Below are positions 21,559 to 30,491 of a DNA stretch of 33,124 nt, one piece after another. The DNA is from Onthomonas sp964456525 (lineage in GTDB: Bacteria > Bacillota > Clostridia > Oscillospirales > Oscillospiraceae). Location of the stretch: contig CAYWAP010000016.1 in NCBI GenBank assembly GCA_964456525.1, forward strand, positions 1 through 33,124. The letters run 5' to 3'. The notes beneath the pieces were generated by a model, which ran no database searches, was not told the origin of the DNA, and was given only the letters and a program-made list of their open reading frames with translations. The position numbers were made by a program, and so were the translations under genes. Each line of letters starts with the position of its first letter. Within the stretch, counting starts at the first letter, position 1.

Positions 21559-22854
21559 ATGAGGCTTTTGATTAAACAGGGCAGATTGATAGATCCCATC
21601 GGCGGAATCGGCGGAAGAATGGATATCCTGGTGGAAGACGGCCGAATCGCCGTGATTGGGAGCGAACTTCACGACCCCTACGCCCAGACTCTGGACGCCT
21701 CCGGGCTGGTGGTGTGTGCCGGTCTGATTGATATGCACGTGCATCTGCGCGATCCCGGTTTTACTTATAAAGAGGACATTCTCACCGGCACAGCCGCGGC
21801 TGCCCACGGCGGCTTCACCTCGATCGCCTGCATGCCAAACACCAACCCCACGGCGGACTGCGCCGATGTGATCCACTATATCCGCGACAGGGCGGCCACC
21901 GGCTGCGGGGTGCAGGTCTGGCCCATCGGCGCCGTTTCCAAGGGGCTGGCAGGCAAGGAGATCGCCGATTTTAAGGAGCTGAAAGAGGCGGGATGCGTCG
22001 CCCTGTCCGACGACGGCATGCCGATTATGAATGCCAATCTGATGCGCGACGCCATGATGCACGCCGCCCGCAATAAGCTGACCATCCTCTGCCACGAAGA
22101 GGATGGCAATATGGTCCGCAATTATGCGGTGAATCAGGGGCGGGTTTCCCGTCAGCTGGGCATTCCCGGACGCCCCGCCATCGCGGAGGAAATTATGGTG
22201 ATGCGCGATGCCATGCTGGCGGAGGAAACCGGTCTGCCGGTTCACATCTGCCATATCTCCACCGGCAAGAGCGTGGACATTGTGCGCAAGTATCGCCGCC
22301 GCGGCGTGAAAATCACCTGCGAGACCTGCCCGCAGTACTTTACACTGACCCATGAGGAGGTGCTGAATCAGGGTTCCATGGCCCGCGTCAATCCCCCCCT
22401 GCGGCCCACCAAGGACCGCGACGCCATTGTCGCCGGTCTGATGGACGGCACCATTGACTGCATTGTCACCGATCACGCCCCCCACTCCGCCGAGGAGAAG
22501 GCAAAGCCCCTCACCGAGGCTCCCAGCGGGATGGTGGGTTTGGAGACCTCACTGGCCATCACCCTGACCGCGCTGTATCACACCGGTAAGATGTCTCTTG
22601 TGGACATCATCCGCAAGATGACCGTCAACCCGGCCAAGATCTTGCATCTGCGCAAGGGCATGGTCGCTCTGGGCGCGGATGCCGACCTGACCATCTTCGA
22701 CCCCAACGAGGCGTGGACCATCAATCCGGACAGCTTCTGCTCCAAGGGCCGCAACACCCCCTTTGCCGGACGGACGGTGAAGGGCAAGGTGAAGTACACC
22801 ATTGTCGGCGGGCGGGTTGTTTACAGCGAAACCCCGGAAGCGGTACAGCGCTGA
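21559..22854 (+). CDS. pyrC: Dihydroorotase
   Basis: This 431-residue type I dihydroorotase of the amidohydrolase superfamily performs the third step of UMP synthesis, the reversible cyclisation of carbamoyl aspartate. Metal ligands His60 and His62 lie in GLIDMHVHLRDPG. Other conserved parts are CMPNTNPT (91-98), LSDDGMP, the His of CHEED, HICHISTGKS and the Asp of VTDHAPHS. Length is typical. GGAGGAAGG precedes the ATG at 21559. It is the first gene of a four-gene pyr operon, 62 nt before pyrF. Confidence 0.95.
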   Translation: MRLLIKQGRLIDPIGGIGGRMDILVEDGRIAVIGSELHDPYAQTLDASGLVVCAGLIDMHVHLRDPGFTYKEDILTGTAAAAHGGFTSIACMPNTNPTADCADVIHYIRDRAATGCGVQVWPIGAVSKGLAGKEIADFKELKEAGCVALSDDGMPIMNANLMRDAMMHAARNKLTILCHEEDGNMVRNYAVNQGRVSRQLGIPGRPAIAEEIMVMRDAMLAEETGLPVHICHISTGKSVDIVRKYRRRGVKITCETCPQYFTLTHEEVLNQGSMARVNPPLRPTKDRDAIVAGLMDGTIDCIVTDHAPHSAEEKAKPLTEAPSGMVGLETSLAITLTALYHTGKMSLVDIIRKMTVNPAKILHLRKGMVALGADADLTIFDPNEAWTINPDSFCSKGRNTPFAGRTVKGKVKYTIVGGRVVYSETPEAVQR

Positions 22855-22916
22855 CGCCCCTGGGCCGTCCAACCGACCAGAAAGAACCGAAAGAAACATG
22901 AATTGGAGGATTCCCT

Positions 22917-23843
22917 ATGTCTTTTGATGTGTTACAGAAAAAAATCTGCCAGCTGAAAAACCCCACCGTAGCCGGACTGGATGCCCGGATTCAGTACGTT
23001 CCCCAGTCGATTCTCGCCCCATATACGGCCCAGTACGGGGAGAGCCGCAAGGCGGCGGCTGAGGCCATCTACACCTTCAACTGCGGGCTGATCGACGCCC
23101 TGTGCGACATCGTCCCGGCTGTCAAGCCCCAGGCGGCTTACTACGAACTGCTGGGATGGGAGGGCATGGAGGTGTTGGAGCGCACCATCCAGTACGCCCG
23201 GCAGAAGGGCATGTATGTCATTGCGGACGTCAAGCGGGGCGACATCGGCTCCACCGCCTCCGCCTATGCAGAGGGCTGGCTGGGCGCCAGCCAGATCGGC
23301 TCTGCCGCCGTTCCCGGCTTTGGGGCGGACTGCGTCACCATCAACGGCTACATGGGCGCGGATGCGGTCAATCCCTTCCTCAAAATGGCAAATGAGCAGG
23401 ATAAGGCCCTGTTTGTCCTGGTTCGCACCTCCAATCCCTCTGCGGTGGATTTGCAGGATCAGGCCATTGGCGACCGGAAAATCTATGAGATCATGGGAGA
23501 TCTGGTGGATCAGTGGGGCGCCGGCACAGAGGGCGCATATGGATACAACCGGGTGGGCGCCGTGGTCGGGGCCACCTGGCCGGAGCAGCTCGGGGAAATG
23601 CGCGCCGCCCATCCCCACACCTTTTTCCTGGTTCCCGGCTATGGCGCCCAGGGCGGCACGGCGGAGGACGTGAAATACGCTTTTGACGAAAAGGGCCACG
23701 GCGCCATTGTCAACTCCTCCCGCGGTATTCTATGCGCCTGGCAAAAGACGGGGCACAACGGCGCAGATTACCAGGAGGCCGCCCGGGCCGCCGCCCTTGC
23801 AATGCGCGACGCCATCACCGCAATCACCCCCATTCAGGGGTAA
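22917..23843 (+). CDS. pyrF: Orotidine-5'-phosphate decarboxylase (long form)
   Basis: This 308-residue TIM-barrel enzyme makes UMP from OMP. It is of the longer subfamily 2 type found in many Clostridia and Actinobacteria, not the roughly 235-residue form. The catalytic Asp-Lys-x-x-Asp unit is Asp104, Lys106 and Asp109 in IADVKRGDIGST. Other conserved stretches are VAGLDAR near the start, AVKPQAAYYE, and FLVPGYGAQGG near residue 240. GGAGG precedes the ATG. It is followed by a hairpin and pyrK. Confidence 0.94.
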   Translation: MSFDVLQKKICQLKNPTVAGLDARIQYVPQSILAPYTAQYGESRKAAAEAIYTFNCGLIDALCDIVPAVKPQAAYYELLGWEGMEVLERTIQYARQKGMYVIADVKRGDIGSTASAYAEGWLGASQIGSAAVPGFGADCVTINGYMGADAVNPFLKMANEQDKALFVLVRTSNPSAVDLQDQAIGDRKIYEIMGDLVDQWGAGTEGAYGYNRVGAVVGATWPEQLGEMRAAHPHTFFLVPGYGAQGGTAEDVKYAFDEKGHGAIVNSSRGILCAWQKTGHNGADYQEAARAAALAMRDAITAITPIQG

Positions 23844-23883
23844 ACCGGCAGGGGCTTTTTCCCCTGTACTTCGTGCTGAAACC

Positions 23884-23911
23884 GGCCCACTCCCCACGTG
23901 TGGAATGGGCC
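23884..23911 (+). other. Hairpin inside the pyr operon, before pyrK
   Basis: GGCCCA-C-TCC (23884-23893) pairs with GGA-A-TGGGCC (23902-23911), with one mismatch and an 8-nt loop. It is followed by GTCTCAAAAAG, so it is not a terminator. It could stabilise the upstream mRNA or mark a processing site. Confidence 0.45.
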
Positions 23912-23939
23912 GTCTCAAAAAGAAAAGGAGCAGAATGGG

Positions 23940-24698
23940 ATGATGGTACAAAAAACATGTAAAATCCTGGCCCGGGAGACGCTGGCGCCGGGAATCGTCT
24001 CTGTCACGGTGGAGGCCGGCGAGATGGCCCGGGCCGCCAAACCGGGGCAGTTTGTAAATATCGCCTGCGGCCAGGGCCTTTTGCTCCGCCGCCCGATCTC
24101 CATTTGCGACGTAGAGGGAGATGCGCTCCGCGTCGTCTTTCAGGTGAAGGGGGACGGAACCCGGTGGCTGGCCGCGCAGGAGACCGGCGCGGAGCTGAAC
24201 CTTCTCGGCCCGCTGGGTCACGGCTATGAGGGGCTGTATCCCGAAACGGGCAAGGTTCTGGTCGCCGGGGGCGGCATTGGCGTGCCGCCCATGCTCTACG
24301 CCGCCAAGGCAGCCCCCGGCGGCGCGGTGGCAGTGCTGGGCTTTCGCAGCCGGGATTTTGTCATTTTGCAGGAGGAATTTGCGGCGGCAGGCTGCCCGGT
24401 CCGCATCGCCTCAGATGACGGCTCCGTGGGATACCATGGTTTTGTGGACGCCCTGGTGCAGGATGCCCTGGAAACAGACCCCTCCATCCGGGCCGTGATG
24501 GCCTGCGGTCCCCGGCCCATGCTGAAAAACGTCTGGAAGGCGGCGCAGCCCTTCGGCGTCCCGGTTTACGTCTCCATGGAGGAGCGTATGGGCTGCGGCA
24601 TTGGCGCGTGCCTGGTTTGCGCGTGCAGCGTTAAGGGCCATTATCAGCATGTCTGCAAGGACGGCCCGGTATTTCACGCAGAGGAGGTGGACTGGTGA
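23940..24698 (+). CDS. pyrK: Dihydroorotate dehydrogenase electron-transfer subunit
   Basis: This 252-residue FAD and 2Fe-2S protein passes electrons from dihydroorotate (via PyrD) to NAD. The FAD-binding motif is RRPISI (50-55), a glycine-rich NAD-site loop is GGGIGVPPM, and the iron-sulphur ligands are Cys219, Cys224, Cys227 and Cys239 (GCGIGACLVCAC...HVCKDGP). AAAGGAG lies nine bases before the ATG at 23940; the adjacent ATG at 23943 is possible. Its stop overlaps the pyrD start, as expected for subunits of one complex. Confidence 0.94.
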   Translation: MMVQKTCKILARETLAPGIVSVTVEAGEMARAAKPGQFVNIACGQGLLLRRPISICDVEGDALRVVFQVKGDGTRWLAAQETGAELNLLGPLGHGYEGLYPETGKVLVAGGGIGVPPMLYAAKAAPGGAVAVLGFRSRDFVILQEEFAAAGCPVRIASDDGSVGYHGFVDALVQDALETDPSIRAVMACGPRPMLKNVWKAAQPFGVPVYVSMEERMGCGIGACLVCACSVKGHYQHVCKDGPVFHAEEVDW

Positions 24699-25630
24699 TG
24701 AGCGCTCTCAAACAGGTCGATCTGTCCGTGAATCTGGCGGGCATGGAGATGAAAAATCCGGTGGTCGTGGCCTCCGGCACCTATGGCTTTGGCCGGGAAT
24801 TCGGCGCGTTTTATGACATTGACCAGCTGGGCGGCATTTGCTGCAAGGGCCTGACCCTGCACCGGCGGGAGGGCAATCCTCCTCCCCGGATTGCGGAGAC
24901 CCCGATGGGGATTTTGAACTCGGTGGGACTGCAAAACCCCGGCGTGGACGCCTTCATCGCCCAGGAACTGCCCGAATTGCGCAAGCACGACCTGAAAGTC
25001 ATTGCCAACATCTCCGGTAACACCCCGGAGGAGTACGGCATCCTGTGCGCAAAGCTGGCGCAGGCTGGCGTGGACATGATTGAGGTCAATGTCTCCTGCC
25101 CCAACGTGAAATGCGGCGGGTTGCAATATGGTACCGTCCCGGCCATGACTGCTGAGGTCACCCGGTGCGCCAAACAGAACGCCGGTAAGGTGCCGGTGAT
25201 GATCAAACTCTCCCCCAACGTCACGGATATTACCGAGATTGCCAGGGCGGCAGAGGACGCCGGGGCGGATGCCCTTTCTCTCATCAACACCATTCGGGGG
25301 ATGTCCATTGACGTCAACACCCACCGGCCAATCCTGCGGGTGAACACCGGCGGCCTGTCCGGCCCGGCGGTGCTGCCTGTGGCGGTGCGCATGGTCTGGG
25401 AGGTGGCAAACGCCGTCTCCATCCCTGTGCTGGGCATGGGCGGCATCGCCAGAGCCCAGGACGCGGCCCAGATCATGCTGGCCGGAGCCACCGCAGTTGC
25501 CGTGGGCACCGCCTGCTTTGCCGACCCCTTCGCCCCCCTTCGGGTGCGGGACGGTCTGGCGGAGATCGCCGCCTCTCAGGGCATGGAATCTGTCCGGGAG
25601 CTGACCGGCGCCGTGCAGCCCTGGGAATAA
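24698..25630 (+). CDS. pyrD: Dihydroorotate dehydrogenase, catalytic subunit (type 1B)
   Basis: This 310-residue FMN-binding TIM barrel oxidises dihydroorotate to orotate and pairs with PyrK. The active-site base is Cys134 in NVSCPNVKCGG, typical of class 1 enzymes. Substrate-loop residues are in GILNSVGLQNPG, and FMN-phosphate residues are in GMGGIARAQDA and GATAVAVGTA. The start is the ATG at 24698, overlapping the pyrK stop, with AGGAGG nine to ten bases upstream; a GTG at 24695 adds one residue. It is the last gene of the operon. Confidence 0.95.
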   Translation: MSALKQVDLSVNLAGMEMKNPVVVASGTYGFGREFGAFYDIDQLGGICCKGLTLHRREGNPPPRIAETPMGILNSVGLQNPGVDAFIAQELPELRKHDLKVIANISGNTPEEYGILCAKLAQAGVDMIEVNVSCPNVKCGGLQYGTVPAMTAEVTRCAKQNAGKVPVMIKLSPNVTDITEIARAAEDAGADALSLINTIRGMSIDVNTHRPILRVNTGGLSGPAVLPVAVRMVWEVANAVSIPVLGMGGIARAQDAAQIMLAGATAVAVGTACFADPFAPLRVRDGLAEIAASQGMESVRELTGAVQPWE

Positions 25631-25667
25631 GAGACAGGCAAATTTTCAAAGAGAGAAGAATCGGCAA

Positions 25668-25714
25668 AACCGGCTCCCCTGTCCGGCGGAAACCCGTCCG
25701 AAGGGCAGCCGGTT
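25668..25714 (+). terminator. Long hairpin after pyrD
   Basis: AACCGGCT (25668-25675) pairs with AGCCGGTT (25707-25714), with an inner CCCT/AGGG pairing. It is followed by GTTGTTGTCCGTTTCC, a poor T-run, so termination of the pyr operon here is plausible but partial read-through into the next gene is possible. Confidence 0.5.
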
Positions 25715-25748
25715 GTTGTCCGTTTCCAGTTGAAAGAATGATCTTAAC

Positions 25749-26930
25749 ATGACCAGATTCTACTTAATTCGCCACGCGCAGGCAGAGGGCAATCTGTATT
25801 TGCGGATGCATGGCTGGTATGATTCCGGCATTACCGATTTGGGGGAACGTCAAATCGCCGCGCTGACGGGGCGCTTTGACGGCGTGGATGTGGACGCGGT
25901 GTATTCCAGCGACCTGTATCGCTGCCGCCGGACAGCGGAGGCCATCTATCGCCCCAAGGGGCTGCCGCTGCACACCGATCGGGATTTGCGCGAGTTGTCC
26001 ATGGGCAGTTGGGAAGACCTCCCCTTTGCCCAGGTGGCCCGCACCGCGCCAAAGGGGTGGCGGGATTTCCTGACCATGTCCCCGGCGTACACCGGGGGCG
26101 AAGGGGGCGAGACCTTTGCCCAGCTGCAAACACGGGTTGTAGCCGCCTTGGAACGCCTTGCCGCAGCCCATCCGGGCAAAACTGTCGCCGTCTGCACCCA
26201 CGCCATGGCGATCCGCGGGGCGATGGCCTATTTTCACGGCTACGGCGGGGCGCTTAGCCGCATTCCGGGCAGCGAAAACACCGGCGTCTCCTGCGTGGAG
26301 CGGGACGAAAGGGGCTGGCACGTCCTCTACGAAGCCGACGCCAGCCACCTGCCGGCGGAAATCCGCTCGGAGAGGGGAAGTCTCGACTACACCGGCAGGC
26401 AGACCCTGCCCTTTGAGTCGGGCAGCCTGTGGTTTCGCCCCTGGAACCGGGACGATGAGCGTCTGTTGTACCTGGCCTGCCGCCGTGAGGCATGGCTGGA
26501 TATTCACGGGAGCCAGGAGCCTTTCTTCGGTGAGCGCTTTTATCAGGCGGCCAGACGCGCCAGTGAGGCGGACGAACAGGCCGTTATGCTGGCCATGCTG
26601 GGCGAGCGGCCCGTGGGCATCATCCAGATGGACCTGAATCGGGATGCAAAACAGGGGGTCTGCTTTGTCCCCTTCTGCTACATGGACCCGGAGCACCGCC
26701 ACAAGGGCATGGGCGTCCAGCTGCTGGGACAGGCCGTCTCCACCGGGCGAGCGCTGGGCATGACCCGGCTGCGCCTGCGCTGCTCCCCCACAAACCAGGT
26801 GGCAAAGCGGTTTTACACCCGCAACGGCTTCCACTTCATCGGCATGGCCCAGGACAGTCAGGTGACACTGGAACTACTGGAAAAGGATTTCAGCAAATCA
26901 GACGGTTCCACGGCAATCATTTTACCCTGA
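25749..26930 (+). CDS. Histidine phosphatase fused to a GNAT acetyltransferase
   Basis: This 393-residue protein joins two enzymes. Residues 1-205 are a histidine phosphatase (phosphoglycerate mutase-like) domain with the RHG-type motif LIRHAQAEGN (nucleophile His9), YSSDLYRCRRTAEAI, acidic donor Glu82 in LRELSMGSWE, and the second catalytic His151 in CTHAMAIR. Residues 225-375 are a GNAT N-acetyltransferase with the acetyl-CoA loop RHKGMG (317-322) and NQVAKRFYTRNGF (349-361). All key residues of both halves look intact. Substrates are unknown; the phosphatase half is closest to the cobalamin/alpha-ribazole and general phosphatase branch. The ribosome site before the ATG at 25749 is weak (GAAAGAATG), so it may depend on read-through from pyrD or on a missed promoter. 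Confidence 0.88.
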   Translation: MTRFYLIRHAQAEGNLYLRMHGWYDSGITDLGERQIAALTGRFDGVDVDAVYSSDLYRCRRTAEAIYRPKGLPLHTDRDLRELSMGSWEDLPFAQVARTAPKGWRDFLTMSPAYTGGEGGETFAQLQTRVVAALERLAAAHPGKTVAVCTHAMAIRGAMAYFHGYGGALSRIPGSENTGVSCVERDERGWHVLYEADASHLPAEIRSERGSLDYTGRQTLPFESGSLWFRPWNRDDERLLYLACRREAWLDIHGSQEPFFGERFYQAARRASEADEQAVMLAMLGERPVGIIQMDLNRDAKQGVCFVPFCYMDPEHRHKGMGVQLLGQAVSTGRALGMTRLRLRCSPTNQVAKRFYTRNGFHFIGMAQDSQVTLELLEKDFSKSDGSTAIILP

Positions 26931-27231
26931 GGGCGGCCGGACAGGTGGTCGTCCCGGGAAAACGGGCAAAAAAGGGGCGTTCTCACAGGATTTGCAGCTT
27001 TTTTCCACTTTGTAAAAGAGAAATCAACCTCCCTCACTCTCCGGCGAGACGGGAAATGGAAAAGGGGTGCTGATCCTTTGTGTATCAGCACCCTTTCATC
27101 GTCTATTCTCTGTTTTTCTGTCTGGCGTTGCGCTCTACCGATGGGCGGGAGCCCATGCGCCCGCTTTTTCTGCCTCCACGTATCATCACGTTCGGAAACG
27201 CCGCATACAGTTTCCCAAGCGGGGTGATGCA
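26931..27231. other. Intergenic region before the flippase gene
   Basis: Apart from the hairpin at 27065-27093 I see no gene, repeat or clear promoter. The flippase frame stays open upstream to 27067, but that extension overlaps the hairpin and lacks a ribosome site. Confidence 0.5.
27065..27096 (+). terminator. Terminator of the phosphatase-GNAT gene
   Basis: A perfect 10-bp stem, GGGTGCTGAT (27065-27074) with ATCAGCACCC (27084-27093), has a 9-nt loop followed by TTTCATC and a T-rich stretch further on. Confidence 0.7.
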
Positions 27232-28743
27232 ATGAACTACCGAAAGCCGTCGCTGGCGCGGTCGGCCGCCATCATGACAGTGGTGGGAATCGTTTCACAG
27301 CTTCTGTCCTTTGTCTACCGGGCGGCGCTGACCCAAATGATCGGCGCGGAGCTGCTCGGCGTACAGCAGCTGGTTCTATATGTGTACGCGGTTTTACAGT
27401 CCGTCGCGCTGACCGGTCTGACTGCGGCGGTCTCCTGCTTGACGGCCAGCTGTCACGCCCTTGGAAACCACCGCGGCGCAACGGAGCTGCTCCGCTTGGC
27501 GCTGGGGACGTTTTTCGTCCTGTGCCTTCCCTTGGCCGGGACCATTATTTTCTACAGCGATGAGATCGCCTCCACCCTTTTGGACGATGGGCGGACGCAT
27601 TGGGGGCTGATCCTGCTGATTCCTCTGCTGCTGCTCACCGGCATTGAAAATCTCAACAAACACCATTTTTACGGCCTGGGGCAGACCGGCATTCCCGCCG
27701 CCACAGAGCTGCTGGAGCAGTTTATCCGAACTGCAGCCATTCTGGGTCTGCTGGCCTTGCTGCTGCCATCGGACGGAGAGCACACAATCCTGCTGATTTT
27801 TTCCGGTATGCTCATCAGCGAAGTGTTCTCCTCGGTCAGCCTGACGCTGATTCGATGGGTGCGGGAGGGGCCAAAATCAGCCCAGCGCGGCCCCTCGGAG
27901 TCTCCGCTGGTGTGGGAGCGGCAGCTGCTGAAAATCGCCCTTCCCGTCAGCGCCACCGCCATTCTGGACAATTTGATGGACGCGGCAAACGCCATTCTGA
28001 TTCCCCGGCAACTGGCGGCCTGGGGCTGCACAGCGTCGGAGGCCATGGAACTCTACGGCGTGGTCTATGGCATGACGCTTCCCATGCTCATGCTGCCCTT
28101 TGCCTTTGTCCGGGCGCTGAGCCTGACCATTCTCCCCCACATCACCCATTTTGCCACCAACAGGCGGCAAAAGGAACTGAACCACAGCACCGGGCAGGCC
28201 ATTTTCAGCACAGCGGCCATTCTCTTTCCGGTGACAGCCCTGCTGGTCACCGTTGGCGACGATCTGGGGCTGCTGCTCTTTGGAGACAGCCGAACCGGGC
28301 TTTATCTGCTCCCGCTGGCCTTTGCCACCTGTCTGGCCGGTCTGCAATCTGTGCTGTCCGCAGTGCTCAACGGGCTGGGACGGCAGACCCACTGCGCCCT
28401 CGTGTCCCTGCTGGCCGGAATCCTCCAGCTGGCCTTTACCCTGTTCGGCGCGGCTCGATGGGGCATATCCGCATGCATCGCCGGGATGGTGGTGTCCGGG
28501 GTGCTCGGCCTGACGATTCGGATTCGGCTGGTTCACCGCACTACCGGCTTTGCGCTGGAGCTGTTCCGGTGCCTGTGGGCGCCGGGTCTAGCCGCACTGC
28601 TCAGCGGCCTGTGCGGCAATCTGCTGTACCGCGTCATGCTCAACAACGGCTATGGGCTGGGCGCCTCCATGGGGGGCTGTGCGCTCTTCTGCGGAGGGCT
28701 GTATCTGCTGACTTTGCATGTGGAGCTGCGCTCCGCAGAGTAA
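27232..28743 (+). CDS. SpoVB/MATE-like lipid or polysaccharide flippase
   Basis: This 503-residue polytopic protein has 13-14 hydrophobic segments and belongs to the MOP superfamily (SpoVB, MurJ, Wzx). The N-terminus SAAIMTVVGIVSQLLSFVYR and the following GAELLGVQQLVLYVYA match the SpoVB/polysaccharide-biosynthesis group well. Such proteins move undecaprenyl-linked sugars across the membrane; SpoVB acts in spore cortex synthesis. Whether this copy is sporulation-specific cannot be told here. The start is the ATG at 27232 after GGGGTGATG; the longer frame from 27067 adds 55 unrelated residues. Confidence 0.87.
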   Translation: MNYRKPSLARSAAIMTVVGIVSQLLSFVYRAALTQMIGAELLGVQQLVLYVYAVLQSVALTGLTAAVSCLTASCHALGNHRGATELLRLALGTFFVLCLPLAGTIIFYSDEIASTLLDDGRTHWGLILLIPLLLLTGIENLNKHHFYGLGQTGIPAATELLEQFIRTAAILGLLALLLPSDGEHTILLIFSGMLISEVFSSVSLTLIRWVREGPKSAQRGPSESPLVWERQLLKIALPVSATAILDNLMDAANAILIPRQLAAWGCTASEAMELYGVVYGMTLPMLMLPFAFVRALSLTILPHITHFATNRRQKELNHSTGQAIFSTAAILFPVTALLVTVGDDLGLLLFGDSRTGLYLLPLAFATCLAGLQSVLSAVLNGLGRQTHCALVSLLAGILQLAFTLFGAARWGISACIAGMVVSGVLGLTIRIRLVHRTTGFALELFRCLWAPGLAALLSGLCGNLLYRVMLNNGYGLGASMGGCALFCGGLYLLTLHVELRSAE

Positions 28744-28778
28744 AGACATGGTCTCTCCCCGGGAGGCAGCATGGCCTG

Positions 28779-29375
28779 TCAGTCCAGGCGCTCCACCGCT
28801 TCCCAGAACTCCTCCCAGGTCAGAAGGGTGTTTAACACCTGCACCAGGGCGTTCGCGCTCAGATGTTCCGGCAGGTTCAGCGCCTTTTGCAGCGCCTTCC
28901 GGCGCTGGGCGCTGTTCGCGCCGCCGGAAAGCCCCGCCTGAACCAGATCCAGCTTGGTGATCTCCCGTCCCGCTCGGGCGGACTCCTGTTCCCCCAAAAT
29001 GGTGGCGCCCCCGCGCAAAAGGGCTTCCCGCAGCACCTCAGGCGGCATGCCTTCCACCCCCAGCTTTCCCTCTTTCCCGGGGCGGCGTTTGCGGTGTTCT
29101 TTTCCATAGACGTCCGGAATATAACACTGCTTGATCTGCCCCTGAGGGACAATTCCTTTCAAATAGTTGCGAATGACGAAACCGGCGCCGTCACTGTCCG
29201 TCAGCACAATCAGCCCCCGCTCTCTCGCCACCCGGCGCAGCAGGGCGGCCTGGTCCTTCCGCTTAAACACCTGGAACCCCTCTGTGGTGAGAATCAGCGT
29301 GTCAACTACCTGGGACAGCGTATTTTTATCGTAACGGCCCTCTACGACAATCGCTTCCCGAATTTTCCACTTCAA
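28779..29375 (-). CDS. Toprim protein related to ribonuclease M5 (DUF4093)
   Basis: This 198-residue protein has an N-terminal toprim domain: EAIVVEGRYDK with the catalytic Glu, and LIVLTDSDGAGF with the Asp-x-Asp metal pair. A DUF4093-type C-terminus follows, with the conserved block RRPGKEGKLGVEGMPPEVLREAL. Ribonuclease M5 (RnmV) matures 5S rRNA in Bacillus; this clostridial branch keeps the toprim residues and the lysine-rich GKLGVEG stretch, so the same activity is likely but not certain. The start is TTG at 29375 with GGGGGA upstream. It follows holA by 3 nt, so the two are translationally coupled. Confidence 0.82.
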   Translation of the reverse strand: MKWKIREAIVVEGRYDKNTLSQVVDTLILTTEGFQVFKRKDQAALLRRVARERGLIVLTDSDGAGFVIRNYLKGIVPQGQIKQCYIPDVYGKEHRKRRPGKEGKLGVEGMPPEVLREALLRGGATILGEQESARAGREITKLDLVQAGLSGGANSAQRRKALQKALNLPEHLSANALVQVLNTLLTWEEFWEAVERLD

Positions 29376-29378
29376 TCC

Positions 29379-30416
29379 TTATCCCCCGCTTGCCAGCTGT
29401 AACAGCAGGTCGGTCAGCAGTTCTTCTCCGTCCCGCCCGCTGGATTTCATCGCCTGGTCGGTCTGCGCGCACAGCACCACCGCCCGCCGGCACCATGTCA
29501 GGTCAAACCGTCTGGCCCCATCCATGAGTTTCCGGGCCTGCCAAGCGCTCTTCATCTCCCACAGATCTGCCAGCTCCCGCTGCCCCATCCGGCGCTCCAG
29601 AACCAGCCGGGCCGACCAGAGCTGGCGGATATACCGGCCCAGCACCGTCAAGATGACGATGGGCTCCGTGTTCATGCGGTAGAGGTCTGAGAGGATATTG
29701 GCCGCCTGCCGGAAATTCCGCGCGCTAATGGCATCGGTCATCTGAAACACTCTGGCGTCCAGCACCGGGTCCGCCACGGCGTCAATGTCCTGTCTGGTGA
29801 CCTGACTGCCAGAGGCATAGGCGCCGATTTTCTCAATTTCCCCGGAGAGCCCGGTCATCCGCCCGCCGCAGAGAAACGTCAAATACTCCGCCGTCGGATT
29901 GTCAATTTCCTTGCCAAGGGTCCGGAATCTCCGCCGAATCCAAGCGTTCAGGTCGGATTGGGATTGGGCCTTGCACTCCACCACCCTGGCAACCTTTTTG
30001 ACCAGCTTCCCCAGCTTGGTGTTTCCGCCGGACTTATAGTCCATGAGGTCATAGACAAAGATCAAACAGACATAGTCGGGCAGGTCGGAAAACAGCTCCA
30101 TCAGAAAATTCCGACGGGATTCATTTTGATAGAGGTCATAGTCATAGACAAGGACCACCGTCCGCTCCGCCATCATGGGAAAGGCATTTACCGCGTCGGC
30201 AAGGGCCCAGGTCTCCAGCGTCTTGCCCTGAAAGGTGTGTAAATTAAAGATTGCTGTCCCGGGCGGGAGCAATTTTTTTTGTATCTGTGCCAGATAGAAA
30301 TCCCGAAGATAGTCTTCCTCGCCGTAAAACAGATACAGGTTTCCCAGCCGATTCTCTGCCAGATCTTTTTTGAGCTGTTGCAGCCCGGAGTCCGTTCCGG
30401 CCCGTTTCGCCGCCAT
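29379..30416 (-). CDS. holA: DNA polymerase III subunit delta
   Basis: This 345-residue clamp-loader wrench subunit opens the beta sliding clamp. It has the HolA arrangement: N-terminal NLYLFYGEEDYLRDFYL, the domain with ERTVVLVYDYDLY and CLIFVYDLMDY, the middle DLNAWIRRRF, and a C-terminal helical collar (FQMTDAISARNFRQAANILSDL, VLGRYIRQLW). As in other delta subunits there is no Walker A. The ATG at 30416 has AGGGAG seven bases upstream; the longer frame to 30488 adds 24 residues without a ribosome site. It lies 75 nt after comEC, the common order in Firmicutes. Confidence 0.92.
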   Translation of the reverse strand: MAAKRAGTDSGLQQLKKDLAENRLGNLYLFYGEEDYLRDFYLAQIQKKLLPPGTAIFNLHTFQGKTLETWALADAVNAFPMMAERTVVLVYDYDLYQNESRRNFLMELFSDLPDYVCLIFVYDLMDYKSGGNTKLGKLVKKVARVVECKAQSQSDLNAWIRRRFRTLGKEIDNPTAEYLTFLCGGRMTGLSGEIEKIGAYASGSQVTRQDIDAVADPVLDARVFQMTDAISARNFRQAANILSDLYRMNTEPIVILTVLGRYIRQLWSARLVLERRMGQRELADLWEMKSAWQARKLMDGARRFDLTWCRRAVVLCAQTDQAMKSSGRDGEELLTDLLLQLASGG

Positions 30417-30491
30417 AGCAAGTCTCCCTTCTAGGTCTTGTTTCAAAATTGGAACTGCGGCCAGTGGCGCAGATTTTTCGCCAGACAAGGC

